Origin: Chrysemys picta bellii
Lineage: Eukaryota; Chordata; Testudines; Emydidae
NCBI RefSeq assembly: GCF_011386835.1
Contig: NC_088794.1
Location: forward strand, 91,496,009 to 91,560,008
Length of the DNA: 64,000 nt
Reading direction: 5' to 3'
The notes under the pieces are model-generated. The model made no database searches and was not told the origin of the DNA. It saw only the letters and a list, made by a program, of their open reading frames with translations. The translations under genes and the position numbers were made by a program. Each line of letters starts with the position of its first letter. Position 1 is the stretch's first letter. Shown here piece after piece: positions 1 through 24,041 of the stretch.

Positions 1-802
1 TTTAACGCTTTCCTGGAGTCTGCCATTGTTTGCCTCCACGCATTCTGCTGAGCTCTTTCAATGCAGGAGGCCTGCATGAGCTCTGAGAACACGTCATCGA
101 GAATGCGGTTTTTTTTGCTTTCTAATCTGCGCTAGCCTCTGGGACGGAGATGATACGGGGAGCGTAGAAACATTTGCAGCTGCAGGAGGAAAAAAAGGGA
201 GAGTGGTATTCAAAAAGATACATTTTAGAGAACAAAGGGAAGACTATTTCACATTGAATCAAGCGATTCACATTATATAGCACATGTGCTTTTGGTACAA
301 GGTCACATTTTGCCTCTTATACTGAGTGCCTGCCGGTTTGGTGTGAGACATCACATACGCTTGGCTGGGCAACAGAATTCGGCTTGCAGGCAGCCATGGT
401 AAGGCAAACGGTTTTGGCTTCTTCAACCTTCATAACACGTGGGAACGGTTTCAAACAGCAGCACCCTCCTTTCCCATACCAAGCAAAGCCCGTTGGGTTG
501 GCCATTTAAAAGGAGGGGCTGCGGTTTTAGGGTGACTGTACAGCACAATCCAAGCCCCTCCCCCCCCCCGACCCAATTCTCTGGGATGATTGCTTCACCC
601 TCCCTGCCCACCACGTGGCTAGTATCAGGGAAGATCCCTGTCAGCCAAAAATGAACAGCTCAACATGAACGGGCCTCCCCCCACCGCGTGGCTAACAGCG
701 GGGATGTTGTTTGAATGCCACCAAAGCCTGGGCCCATTCGCTGTAATGTTTTGTTCTGCAATGATTCCAGACTATTTGCTACTGGCTTGGCGTGGTAAAT
801 TA
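1..802. other. No gene seen; probable HEATR4 3' intron
   Basis: I see no exon-like reading frame with splice sites here. HEATR4 is transcribed leftwards and its last visible exon is at 2236-2315, so this stretch is most likely one of its 3' introns. A short cytosine run (about 558-570) is the only notable composition. Confidence 0.4.
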
Positions 803-990
803 CACCTCTACCCCGATATAACGCTGTCCTTGGGAGCCAAAAAATCTTACTGCGTTATAGGTGAAACTGCATTATATCAAACTTGCTTTGATCCGCCGGA
901 GTGCGCAGCCCCGCCCCCCTGGAGCACTGCTTTACCGCGTTATATCCGAATTCGTGTTATATCGGGTCGCGTTATATCGGGGTAGAGGTG
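803..990. mobile_element. 188-bp non-autonomous DNA transposon (TA-flanked MITE)
   Basis: The two ends are perfect 22-bp inverted repeats (803-824 and 969-990, starting CACCTCTACCCCGATATAAC), flanked on both sides by TA, the target duplication expected of Tc1/mariner-type transposases. Inside, the motif GCGTTATA or a near variant recurs several times. There is no coding capacity. The superfamily is inferred from the TA flanks only. Confidence 0.7.
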
Positions 991-1029
991 TAATCATTAA
1001 ACACGCTTGTTTTTAAGCCCTGTATTATA

Positions 1030-1590
1030 TTTACAAAGGTACACTCACCAGAGGTGCCTTCTCCGGCTTCATGGTCCGGGAGCCCAGGTTGGGAGGGTAT
1101 TAGCTCCAGGGTGATGAACAGTTCCTGGCTGCCGAGGAGAAGGGATTCTCCGCTTGCCTGCTGTGTGCTATCCTCAACCTCCTCTTCCTCCTCCTCCTCA
1201 TCTTCCTCATCCACAAAATCCTCATCCCTATTGCGTGAGACTCCAGTGGTGAGGTAGTGGTAGGGGCCACCCCTAGAATTGCATGCAGCTCAACATAGTA
1301 CTGGCATGTATGGGGCTCTGACCTGGAGCGACCGTTTGCATCCTTTGTTTCTTGGTAGGCTTGCCTCAGCTCCTTAACTTTCACGCAGCACTGCTGTGTG
1401 TCCCTGTTGTAGCCTCTGTCCATCATGCTCTTGGAGATTTTGGCAAATATATTGGCATTTCATCTTTTGGAATGGAGTTCTGCCTCCAGAGATTCTTCTC
1501 CCCATACAGCGATCAGATCCAGTACCTCCCGTTCGGTCCATGCTGGAGCTCTTTTGCGATTCTGGGACTCCATGGTCACCTGTGCTGATG
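1030..1590 (-). pseudogene. Myb/SANT-like DNA-binding protein relic (transposon-derived)
   Basis: Read leftwards from an ATG at 1571-1573, the frame encodes a Myb/SANT-like trihelix segment: an APAWTEREVLDLI-type first helix, then a KVKELRQAYQ-type helix. An acidic Glu-rich run and SQELF- and IPSQP-like motifs follow. The frame is broken by a TGA at 1460-1462 and by a frame change near 1200-1260, where the polyglutamate tract lies. Such proteins are the DNA-binding partners of Harbinger-type transposases and are multicopy in turtle genomes (recognition, not a search). I read this as a dead copy inserted in a HEATR4 intron. Confidence 0.6.
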
Positions 1591-1599
1591 AGCTCTGCA

Positions 1600-1965
1600 T
1601 GGTCACCTGTGTTGATCAGCTTGCCAGGCTGGCCAAACAGGAAATGAAATTCAAAAGTACCCGGGGCATTTCCTGTCTACCTGGCCAGTGCATCTGAGTT
1701 GAGAGTGCTGTCCAGAGCAATCATAATGGAGCACTCTGGGATAGCTCCCGGAGGCCAATACCATCGAATTGCATCCACACTACCCCAAATTCAACCCAGC
1801 GAGGTCGATTTTAGAGCTAAACCCCTCGCCGGGGACGAGTACAGAAATCGATTTTAAGAGCCCTTTAAGTCGACAAAACAGGCTTGGTCGTGTGGACGGG
1901 TGCAGGGTTAAATCAACCTAACACTGCTAAATTTGACCTAAACTCGTAGTGTAGACCAGGGCTGA
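1600..1965 (-). mobile_element. Terminal region of the SANT-bearing element
   Basis: This flank of the SANT relic (CCAAACAGGAAATGAAATTC, then a CGATTTTA/TAAAATCG-type region, ending near GTAGTGTAGACC) has a clear second copy at 31163-31470 without the coding part. That shows it is mobile-element DNA and that short deletion derivatives exist. I could not define exact ends or target duplication. Confidence 0.5.
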
Positions 1966-2163
1966 GTTCTTGATCTCCACAGCACAAGATGTGCAACACC
2001 AGTGTCTGGGGCCTCTTTGGAGACAGGCATTTGCTACAGAAATTGACAGTGTTACACAGATATAAGGAGGCAGCCTCTCCAGCTTTTGAAGGGACAATTT
2101 GGGAAAGGCTTAGCCAAGTTGCTAGCAGGAGGCACATTTTGTTGGTGGGGAGGAGAGGAACTA

Positions 2164-15149
<12,986 letters not shown>

Positions 15150-15189
15150 CCTGCCAGCACCGGTGAAATGCCTCAGTGCTGCTGCTGAC

Positions 15190-16270
15190 AAAACACTTTA
15201 AAACATAAAGATCAGTTTGAAGAGCTATGTTAATACATCAGCATCTCATAGTTCTCCAAGGCATTGCTGGAGTCCATCAAAATAATGAATGTTACAAAGA
15301 AGAAGGCCACCCCAGTTTATCCCATTCCATCATGCAGGAAAGGGGAGCTCCACCGTAGTAACTTCCCCTATTGCCAGTTGAAGCATCTTTTAACACTGAA
15401 GATGCATTCAGTTTGCATTTCTAGAAGACACACTTCCCTAGCACCAGCTGGTATGAAGCTGATTTGGCATGGGAATAGGGCAGCAGGTCAGCAACAGCGC
15501 TGACAGATCTGGTACAATTAACTCCTTTGCCAGGTTCAGCAAAGCAATTAAATACATGCTTAAACTCCACTGAAAATGGACTTAAGCATGTGCTTACGTG
15601 CTTTGTTGAACTGGAGCCTACATTTCTGTGAATGATAAAGGAAGGACAAAGGAGAAAAGGAATGGAGAATGGAACAAAAAATGAGAGAGAGAAAAAGAAA
15701 ATAAGCAAAGATCCACTCTTTCCCATTAACTTGTTCTCTTTACTCGTTGATACAGCCATTCCACATCACAGGCAGAGCACAGGCAGATGAAATTCATACT
15801 ACTCCCACATCATCCTGCCCTGACAGAGAGAAGCGACCATCTAGGAATAAAAAAAACTAGTTCCATTTACATTATTCATTCAGTCCTACCATATTTTATT
15901 GCCCTTCCTCCCGCCTCACCCCTCAATCAACACTGCTCTTCCATGCTGTAAGAGTCACACAGACATATCTTTTGTCTTTTTTAGACCTTTTATAGGGAGT
16001 TGTTCCTGCTTGCAAAGATGCTGGATTGATAGCATTGGAAAATAAAGGGCTCCCTCTGTCCACAGAACAGGTGGGAGTCATGGAAGCTTTCCCACCCCAT
16101 CAGGATGCCTCACCCAAACCTGAAGGGACCGCTAAGTATCCCCACTCTGTCAGCCTTTCTGCCTATGCTTCCATTTAGAAAGGTGGTTTTGTAACAGACA
16201 GTTGTCCAATAGGATCTCTATCCTTCAAATTCATTTCATACAGTCCACTTCATCCACCCAGTGGTAACAA
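15190..16270. other. HEATR4 upstream region; nothing else recognised
   Basis: 5' of the first coding exon. A non-coding HEATR4 first exon may lie here or further right, but I could not place it. No CpG island is visible. Confidence 0.3.
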
Positions 16271-16279
16271 CTTTTGTTC

Positions 16280-16375
16280 ACTACTACTCTCAGTGGGATT
16301 CGAACCAGAAACATTGAGATGAAACACTCACTGCATAACCAATTCCATGAACCATCATACCCCAACTGATTTATT
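16280..16375 (-). repeat. tRNA-derived SINE-like fragment
   Basis: On the minus strand a B-box-like GGTTCGAATCCC (revcomp of 16295-16306) lies about 50 nt downstream of a GGGGTATGATGGTTCA segment that could be an A-box region. It does not fold as a proper tRNA by eye, so a SINE head is more likely than a tRNA gene. Confidence 0.35.
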
Positions 16376-16989
16376 TTCCCTATCAGTCAGCACTTGCTGT
16401 TTGACTCATATGGTGTCCGATTCCACTGATATTATATATGAACTCTACTGAAGCTAGCAAAAAACAAAAATCACCACCTAGAAAGGCAGGAAAAGACTTT
16501 GTATTTACCTTACAGAATGGCTCCTACAGTCTTGGTCTTGTACAAACAGGCACAATCAGCTATTCCTTGCATGCTAAATCTCAGTTTCTTTGGATCTCAA
16601 AGGCCCACCCCCAAGCTGTTTACAGTAGTTGCCTGGCAACTGGTGATGTACTTCAATTCCACCAAGTGCCATTTGTCCCTATAGACAATCAGTTATTCAT
16701 TTTTAAATAAAGCTCCCTATTTTTAAATAACAGAAACACTTATTATTGAGAGCTACCTCATTTTGTTAGGGATTTTTTTTTAATCTTCAATTTTACATTA
16801 TCTTTTATTAATTGCTGTTAAAGCCTTTTATGCAACACTATATAAGCTCCAATCAGCATTCCTACATAAATCTGATTTTTTTATGGGACAAATATTTGTG
16901 CTTAGCATAAACACAGTCTATAAGTTCTCATTCAGAGAACGTTATCTTTGGCTCTCCATTCCCCACAGCATTGTGTTAAATTTTGATCC

Positions 16990-17090
16990 TACGACAGATT
17001 GTAAGTTCTTCAGAGGAGAGATTTTTTATATTATGTATCTTGTGTAGTGCCGAACATGTTGTCAGCCCTTAACAAGTGAAAAAATAAGAT
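16990..17090 (+). repeat. LINE 3'-tail fragment
   Basis: 'gattgtaagttcttcagagg...gtagtgccgaacatg...aaaaataagataggaat' parallels the 3' end of the LINE at 12760-13496. Diverged. Confidence 0.3.
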
Positions 17091-17159
17091 AGGAATAACT
17101 GTTTGAATTTTTTTAGACTAATTTCAAAATGGGCCTACTTTATTTTAAAAGAAAACTTG

Positions 17160-18200
17160 CCTCACCTTTGTTATTACTTTTTATTTGTGAAGTTTCAACA
17201 GTTTACAAACATTTACAAATAGAGAGACAGTCCCTTCCTTAAGTAGGTTACAGTCCAAAAGATGGGCAGAAAGAAGACAAAAGTACATTGGGAAACCCAG
17301 AGGACAGCAATAACTTATCTAAGAGAGATAATACTGGAAGAGATTTGTCCAGAATGAATACAACTATATAATCCCCTTTCAATGCAAAGGCGCTGAACTC
17401 TCACTTACAAGCTTACTGCAATTGCAATGGCCTGACAGTCTGTGCGTTGTCTGTAAATAGCCTGAGAACAACATGCTCCAGTCACGTCCCCAGTATGCCC
17501 CACTCCACACCCCCAACACACACTTGGCTTGTGGAAGTATCAGCACAGAGATATTCTAGCAGGTCTACTCAAGCCAGGCAACCCTCTTATGCCAGTTTCT
17601 GCTCCCTTAATGCCACCCGAGAAGTGTAAAGGGGGACAGGGCAGAACAGAGAATCAGGCCTTCAACCTTCAAATCTTTCCTTTAAAAAACACATTTCTTT
17701 CAATTATCTGACCTCCACTTCAGTGCTATCCATTTCTCCTCCTTTGCCTTGCTTTGCCTTGTTCTCCAGTGTAAAAATGTGTTCACTCATTAAAAACATT
17801 TCATACCTTGTTTGTTGGTACTTCCCCCCCCCTCCGCCCATTGCTTCATTTGTTCTTCTTTGTCTGTTATCATTTCCTCTGTTCATTGTAAGATCTTTGG
17901 GACATGAATAGTGACTTTTTTTCTGGAAAGCACCATGCAAGCTTTTGTAGTGCTATATAGATATTTCATCCTCCTCATGCAGGCTCACCAGCTCCATTTC
18001 TAATAGAGCAATGAACACATAGCACCATGAAATCTCCTCCCCACCTTAACCTGGGTCTCAGTCTGCAACAGATTGATTTTCAGCCATGATCAAGTTGAAG
18101 AAGTTTGCTCGAGCAGAATACAGTAAGGATAGAGTCAGGATTGAAAGGAGAACAAGGCAATTAATGCCTTCATACAGGCTCTACCCTCCTGGGGAAACTC
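17160..18200. other. Intergenic stretch, possible LINE tail at 17870-17960
   Basis: The only repeat-like signal is 'gtaagatctttgggacatgaatag...tagtgctatatag', similar to LINE 3' tails elsewhere here. No exon or RNA gene recognised. Confidence 0.3.
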
Positions 18201-18202
18201 TC

Positions 18203-18651
18203 GTGGCTTGTCTACATGGTCAGCAGGGCCGGCTCCAGGCACCAGTTTGCCAAGCAGGTGCATGGGGCGGCCACTCTGGAGAGGGGCGGCACATCCAGCT
18301 ATTCAGCGGCAATTTGGCGGATGGTCCCTCACTCCCACTTGGAGCGAAGGACCTTCCGCCGAATTGCCGCCACAGATCGCAATCGCAGCTTTTTTTTTTT
18401 TCGCTTGGGGCGGCAAAAACCCTGGAGCCGGCCCTGATGGTCAGTTACCTCAGTTTGCCATGCACTATAATCTACAGTGTGTTGCAGGCTAGAGCACTAA
18501 GTTGCCATGTGAACCCTGCTACCTCACAGTAAAAGTTCTATAGTGTGCTTTGACCAACTGGTGCTTTACACAGTAGTACATCAAAATGCACTGAGGAACT
18601 TTTAGTGCGCACCCTGGCTTGCTGCATACTAAGTTCCTGTGTGGACAAGTC
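18203..18651. mobile_element. hAT-like MITE (outer), interrupted by a second MITE
   Basis: The outer ends GGCTTGTCTACATGG and CCTGTGTGGACAAGTCC are diverged inverted repeats. The element is split at 18216-18444 by the CAGGGCCGG element and its duplicated target, so the outer copy is the older one. Confidence 0.5.
18224..18436. mobile_element. 213-bp hAT MITE (CAGGGCCGGCTCC family), copy 1
   Basis: The ends are a perfect 16-bp inverted repeat (CAGGGCCGGCTCCAGG / CCTGGAGCCGGCCCTG) flanked by an exact 8-bp duplication, ATGGTCAG (18216-18223 and 18437-18444). An 8-bp duplication and CAGGG...CCCTG ends are the hAT signature. Inside is a 'gcttgggg cggc aaaa' segment next to a T run. Two more copies occur at 40813-41056 and 56463-56681. 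Confidence 0.85.
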
Positions 18652-19182
18652 CTGAGTTTTTCTAACTCAGCAATTCTTCCTGTGTGTTTTTCCCAGTCTG
18701 ATGTGGTGAAGGGCTCCTTTCCAGTGTTATACAATCACTAATCTGCCTATCAACAAGAAGATGTTTATTTCCGATTTTAGTTTGTTTATTAAGGCTATTG
18801 GCAAGTGCTTTGGAAATACCAGTTTCAAAACCAACAGGACACTGCAGTCTACAATTAACTTAATTGCTTTATAAACTTTGGTCCAATACTTGCCAATATA
18901 AAAACCCACCCAGAAATGGGCCAGGCAAGCCATAACCTATCCAGCATATGCAAGAGGGAGCACGGTTTACAGTATCTAAATTTTGATAGTGTTCCACAAT
19001 TCCAGTCAGCATTTTGTTTTGTTTCTGACCAGGAAAGAAAAACATCAATCTTTTTAGCAGCCGATGCACTTGTCCAAACCCAGTTTGAGAATCAACCCCC
19101 TGGTTAACACCACATAAGAGATACAGAGCCTTGAGGTGGGTACTTGGAGACTAGAGCTTCTCCCGCTCAGTGAGTACATTGA

Positions 19183-19285
19183 GGGTATGTCTACACTGCA
19201 ATTAAAAACCCATGGTTGGCCCATGTCAGCTGACTAAGGCTCACAGGTCTTGGACTAAGGGGCTGTTTAATTACAGTGTAGAGTC
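19183..19285. mobile_element. Short palindromic hAT-like MITE
   Basis: Left GGGTATGTCTACACTGCAAT and internal/right TTTAATTACAGTGTAGA pair as inverted repeats around 'gtcagctgactaaggctcacag'. The same internal motif recurs at 34863-35060. Confidence 0.5.
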
Positions 19286-20309
19286 ACTCGGCTAGGAAAC
19301 AAAGGTATGAGAGTGACTGGGTGGGTGGAGAATGTGATTTCTGTCAGTAGCTTATCAGAAGGCATATTGCTCATAGAACCATTATTAGGTAACATACACT
19401 TCTCTTAGCATGCCAGAAGCACATCCACACAGCTCATTGGGCCCCCCACCCCAAACACGGCCCACCCGCTGCATCTGTGCCATTCCTAGTATACTAACAC
19501 ACACCATTTGCTCTAGGAGTCTGATTTGTCTTGCGTACCCTAAGTTTCACCTCACCTAAAAACAACTTGCTTACAAAATCAGACATAAAAATACAAAAGT
19601 GTCACAGCACACTATGACTGAAAAACTGCTTACTGTCTCCTTTTTACCATATAATTATAAAATAAATTGATTGGAATACAAATATTGTATTTATATTTCA
19701 GTGTATAGAGCAGTATAAACAAGTCATTGTCTGTATGCTTTTTATGCAGCCTATTGTAAAACGAGGCAAATATCTAGATGAGTTGAGGTACCCCCTGAAA
19801 GACCTCTGCGCACCCTCCAGGGGTATGTGTACCTGATTAAGAACCACTGCTCTAGTCAGCGGCCAAGGTCTGTTTCCTTCTGGACCTTACTGCCTTTTTC
19901 CTGAGCCTTTCCTTACCTTCTGGCTCTCCCTGCTTCTCTGGGTTTGTCAGCCCCAGAACTCCCTTCTCCCAGGGTGTAACTGTAGGCTACCTGCCTCTAT
20001 AGCCCCTCTTCTGCTGGGTTGGCAATTTTGGTTGGACATATTCCTTGAGGTTTCATCACAGGACATAATTTTTAATTAAAGATTAATCTCTAATTCCTGG
20101 AGACTCCAGGGCAATCCCGGAGGGTTTGCAACCCTATCTGCTGTTCTGCTCCCTGGCTTTATAGAAACCCTGCTGTTCCCATACAGGTAAGCTTCCCCTA
20201 ATTAGGTCTTTCCTCTCAGCCCTAATTCTCCCATCTTGTAGCCTAATAGTTTTATTAGCCCATCTTGTCTCCATTAACCCATCTGGGGAAAGTGTGGGGT
20301 TAACACCTC

Positions 20310-20389
20310 TTCACATCCTAAGTGCTGGTTCACATCCTAAGTGCTGGTGGGGGAGCACAGAAAAGCCGTGTTTTCTGTGCTCCCCCACC
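20310..20389. repeat. Tandem duplication followed by a perfect 19-bp hairpin
   Basis: A unit 'ttcacatcctaagtgctgg' is present twice in tandem (about 20310-20347). It runs into a perfect inverted repeat, 20346-20364 against 20371-20389 (GGTGGGGGAGCACAGAAAA), with a 6-nt loop. It lies in DNA of unknown class, possibly within a larger repeat. Confidence 0.7.
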
Positions 20390-20756
20390 CTTACATGATG
20401 GCTGCTTGCTCTGCATGTCCTATGTCCCTCCCACCACACATGACCCCATCACTATACAAATGCACACCACTCCTGGAGTCCACCAAAGGGGTGGCAATTT
20501 AAATACAGTTGTTACTAGGAGCACAATTTCCCTGAACAATGGGGACAGTGATGTGTGTTTTGTTTCATTGAGTGTCATGCTAGCTAGTCAAATTGTAATT
20601 CGCCTCTCTACCTTCTCTGATAGCTTGAACTATAGTGGGGATTATAACGGTTCCCTCACTTAGGCACCTAGGGTCCATACAATACATGGGGAGAGTTAGG
20701 CGCCTAACAATGGGCCCCTCAAAGGTGCCTAAGTCCAGGCTGGAAGGAGGTGCCTA

Positions 20757-21682
20757 TCTCTGGAGGATGGCGTGGACTGCACCCTCAGCAAGTTTGCAGA
20801 TGACACTAAACTGGGAGGAGTGGTAGATACACTGGAGGGTAGGGATAGGATACAGAGGGACCTAGACAAATTAGAGGATTGGGCCAAAAGAAATCTGATG
20901 AGGTCCAACAAGGACGAGTGAAGAGTCCTGCACTTAGGACGGAAGAATCCCATGCACTGTTATAGACTAGGGACTGAATGGCTAGGCAGCAGTTCTACAG
21001 AAAAGGACCTAGGGGTTACCGTGGACAAGAAGCTGGATATGAGTCAACAGTGTGCCCTTGTTGCCAAGAAGGCTAATGGCATTTTGGGCTGTATAAGTAG
21101 GGGCATTGCCAGCAGATCGAAGGACGTGATCATTCCCATCTATTCGGCATTGGTGAGGTCTCATTTAGAGTACTGTGTCCAGTTTTGGGCCCCACACTAC
21201 AAGAAGGATGTGGAAAAATTGGAAAGAGTCCAGCGGAGGGCAACAAAAATGATTAGGGGACTGGAGCACATGACTTATGAGGAGAGGCTGAGGGAACTGG
21301 GATTGTTTAGTCTCCAGAAGAGAAGAATGAGGGGGAATTTGATAGCTGCTTTCAACTACCTGAAAGGGGGTTCCAAAGAGGATGGATCTAGACTGTTCTC
21401 AGTGGTACCAGATGACAGAACAAGGAGTAATGGTCTCAAGTTGTAGTGGGGGAGGTTTAGGTTGGATATTAAGAAAAACGTTTTCACTAGAAGGGTGGTG
21501 AAGCATTGGAATGGGTTACCTAGGGAGGTGGTGGAATCTCCTTCCTTGGAGGTTTTTAAGGTCAGGCTTGACAAAGGCTCGGCTGGGATGATTTAGTTGA
21601 GAACTGGTCCTGCTTTGAGCAGGGGGTTGGATTAGATGACTTCCTGAGGTCCCTTCCAACCCTGATATTCTATGATTCTACA
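20757..21682 (+). mobile_element. CR1 LINE, 5'-truncated
   Basis: Encodes the FADDTKLGG (here [14 protein letters not shown]) region of the reverse transcriptase through the C-terminal domain ([20 protein letters not shown]). It ends in ATTCTATGATTCTA, the CR1 3' terminal repeat. A TGA (about 20919-20921) and another stop near 21444 make it inactive. It is the same subfamily as the copy at 41182-42905 but in the opposite orientation. Confidence 0.9.
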
Positions 21683-21689
21683 AGAGCAA

Positions 21690-22790
21690 CCACATATGGT
21701 TCTGGACTAAATGGAGATGTGCCACTAACTTTCTCACCACCACCCCCTCCTGCACCCGGAGTGCTCAAAAGACCCCAGGGAAACAATCTTCTCCCAAAGA
21801 GCTGTCTGCTGCAAGCACCGTGAATTCTGCTGGTTCCCCTACTTTGAGTTCCAGCTATTCAGGCTGCAGAGCTTCTCCCCTAAAACTGCTTATGGCAGCT
21901 TGTTTTCTTTTTCTCATATTCAAGTGTCCTGTGGAAGAAGGCTGCTATTTTTAACCTGTTATTTGATTCACTCAGGCCAAGCACCCCTGAGAAAGTCAAT
22001 ATTAATAAAGAGACATTTTAATAGGGGAGCTCCTGTGTGGCCAGGTGTGGCTCTACAGCAGCCTGGCTCAATTTCCCTTCTTCCTCAGCGCCTCAATAAA
22101 CTTTACAAAGGCTTCTCACTGTGCAGACACCCCTCCTTAGGGTCTGGGTTTATCAATGTCAAATTTCCAACAACACTCATAGTCCTAAAATAAAGTCCAA
22201 CTCAATTCCCTGCTTTTAGCAGGCCACTTTCAATCCTACCTGGCTGGAGTCTCGTTCTGCTAGCAAAAGCCGTCTAGCTCTCTACAGCTGCCTCAAACAC
22301 AGTTTTCTAGTCCCTCTCTGGCTCTTTATATAGACTAGCTGCCCCTCTCAGGCCCCATCCTGAAGCTGGGCCCAGTCCACCCTGTGACAGACATGCATAG
22401 GGTACAAACATTATATTTATTTTATTATTTTGATTTGAATTCCAGTTTTGAAGAGGCTATTCATGGCTACAAACAACAAGGAGGGAGATAAATGATTTTC
22501 CCAATGATTAAAAAACTCAGCACTGCATGGGAAAGTTTTATCTCTGATGCCATAATGAAATGAGCTTGGATAATGTTCAGCTACAGGAAAGTTCTCAAAT
22601 AATGTCCTTTTGTATGAATTTGGTGGCTGTGACAGGAACAGACAGACTAGAGGCTCCTATGTATGTATTTCTGAGAACTGGCCAAAGCCTGAAATAGCTT
22701 TGTAAGGCATAGGTTCATAGCCCTTATTCTGAGAATCAATGTCATAGAAAGATATTCCAGGTTTTGGCATGTTCTCAGAATGATATGTAA
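21690..22790. other. Intergenic, no gene recognised
   Basis: No exon-like frame. The region 21890-22385, with a 'ctctttatatagac' TATA-like motif and ending 'caccctgtgaca', might be LTR-derived, but I could not find matching ends. Confidence 0.25.
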
Positions 22791-22860
22791 TCTATTATTA
22801 ATTATAATTTATTGTTAATTAGTATTATTTATTATTAATTCTTATTATTATTTGTATTGG
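22790..22860. repeat. AT-rich TAATTATTA simple repeat
   Basis: Seventy bases composed almost wholly of TTATTA and TAATTA units. Confidence 0.6.
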
Positions 22861-22862
22861 TA

Positions 22863-23056
22863 ACTTACCCAATCTTATGGTGGATTTGCCATCACTGGCG
22901 ATTCTAAAATCAAGACTGAATGTTTTTCTAAATTATGTGCTCTAATTCAAACAGGAATTAATTCAGGCCAGTTCTATGGCCTGTGTTATACAGAAGATCT
23001 GACTAGAATAGATGATAACGATGGTCCCTTCTCTGGCTTTATAATCTATGAATCTA
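22863..23056 (+). mobile_element. Old CR1-like LINE 3' end
   Basis: 'ggtggatttgccatcactggcgattctaaaatcaagactg' and later 'gatgataacgatggtcccttctctggctttataatctatgaat' match the order of CR1-type 3' ends, with heavy divergence. Confidence 0.5.
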
Positions 23057-23254
23057 AAGTAATAATATTCTGTGGTTACCCATGAAAGACCTGTAACAGT
23101 CTCAGCAATTGCATTACATCAGCTTCTTTGTTTGGGGGCGGGATTAGTCCTCTGACATCTCAGAGGCAACATGGCAGAAGTGAGTTTTCAGGAGGGTAGG
23201 AGGGGGCCTTGAAGAACAGGTTGAAGGAGAGGGTTCTGTGCATGAGGGCAGCTG

Positions 23255-23530
23255 GAGAGAAAAAGGCCCAGAACTGGGAGTGAGAGAAGGTGATCAAGGG
23301 CCACGGGCCCCTCCCCAGCTGGCTGCTGGCCAAAGGTGTCCACGAGCAGGGCTTCCTGCAGGACAGGGTGAGGAGGATCCCAGTGAGAGAGGGGAGGATC
23401 CGGGCCACACTCTTCCTGCCTCCTGGTGAGTAACCAGCTACTGCCCCAGGCAGAAACCCATCCTCTTCCCCCTGTGCTTCCACCTGCAGCCCAGGCAGAG
23501 CAGGGAAGAGGCCCCATCAGCCTCTCACCA
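23255..23530 (+). pseudogene. Relic of an ACOT-family first exon (3' half plus splice donor)
   Basis: From about 23297 the sequence is nearly identical to 37341-37475, the end of the ACOT2-like exon 1. It covers GHGPLPSWLLAKG...[12 protein letters not shown], then LFLPPG and the donor CCTG|GTGAGT, and the match continues more weakly into the intron to about 23530. Because intron sequence is included, this is a DNA-level duplicate and not a retrocopy. Most differences are CG to TG or CA, the pattern of methylated-CpG decay. Upstream homology fades within 45 nt and hits a TGA; no exon 2 or 3 partner is seen before the Gypsy element. I read it as the remnant of an extra ACOT paralogue between HEATR4 and the intact genes. 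Confidence 0.75.
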
Positions 23531-24041
23531 GGACTCCTAGGTTACAACTGGGATTCCAGGGTGGTTTCCAACATTGAAGCCATAACTGCGGAGTCCTGAG
23601 TTGGGTTCTAGGATCGCTCCCATGGTTCCAAACACAACTGCTATGTTCCAGAGGAGAGTCAGGCAATTATGGACCCAGAAGGGGAGGGTGTCCCACAGGT
23701 GTCGGACCCTCACATAGAACACCCTGCCAGCAGCCCCTTCTCATTTATACCAAGGGGTCTTCAGCTCGTATCCCCTATTGAGACCACCTCTGGCAATATG
23801 GCTCAGGAAGAAAGGGAGCCTCTCAGGGAGATAGTGCCAGAAACTGAGAAGAGGATGGTCAGGCCTAGTGCTTGAAGTAGCAGCAGTCAGGCCTAGTTGT
23901 TAGGCCAGGGGCTCAGAGGAGGTATCAGGAACCAAGAGCAGGGTTAGAAGAAGGCTGGAGCAGGGGCATCAACAGGAACAGGCTGGGGTTGGAACAGGAG
24001 GAGGAATGGGCACACACTGGGGCTGGAACAGAAGAAGGAGC

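Noticed and set aside
1161..1215. CTCCTC repeat considered as an ordinary microsatellite
   Set aside because: It is the antisense of the polyglutamate tract of the SANT relic and so belongs to that pseudogene.
16280..16375. Possible tRNA gene on the minus strand
   Set aside because: A B-box-like motif is present but the cloverleaf arms do not pair well; a SINE head is more likely.
23160..23260. Upstream part of the ACOT relic considered as the rest of exon 1
   Set aside because: Beyond about 23255 similarity to the ACOT exon disappears and a stop interrupts the frame.
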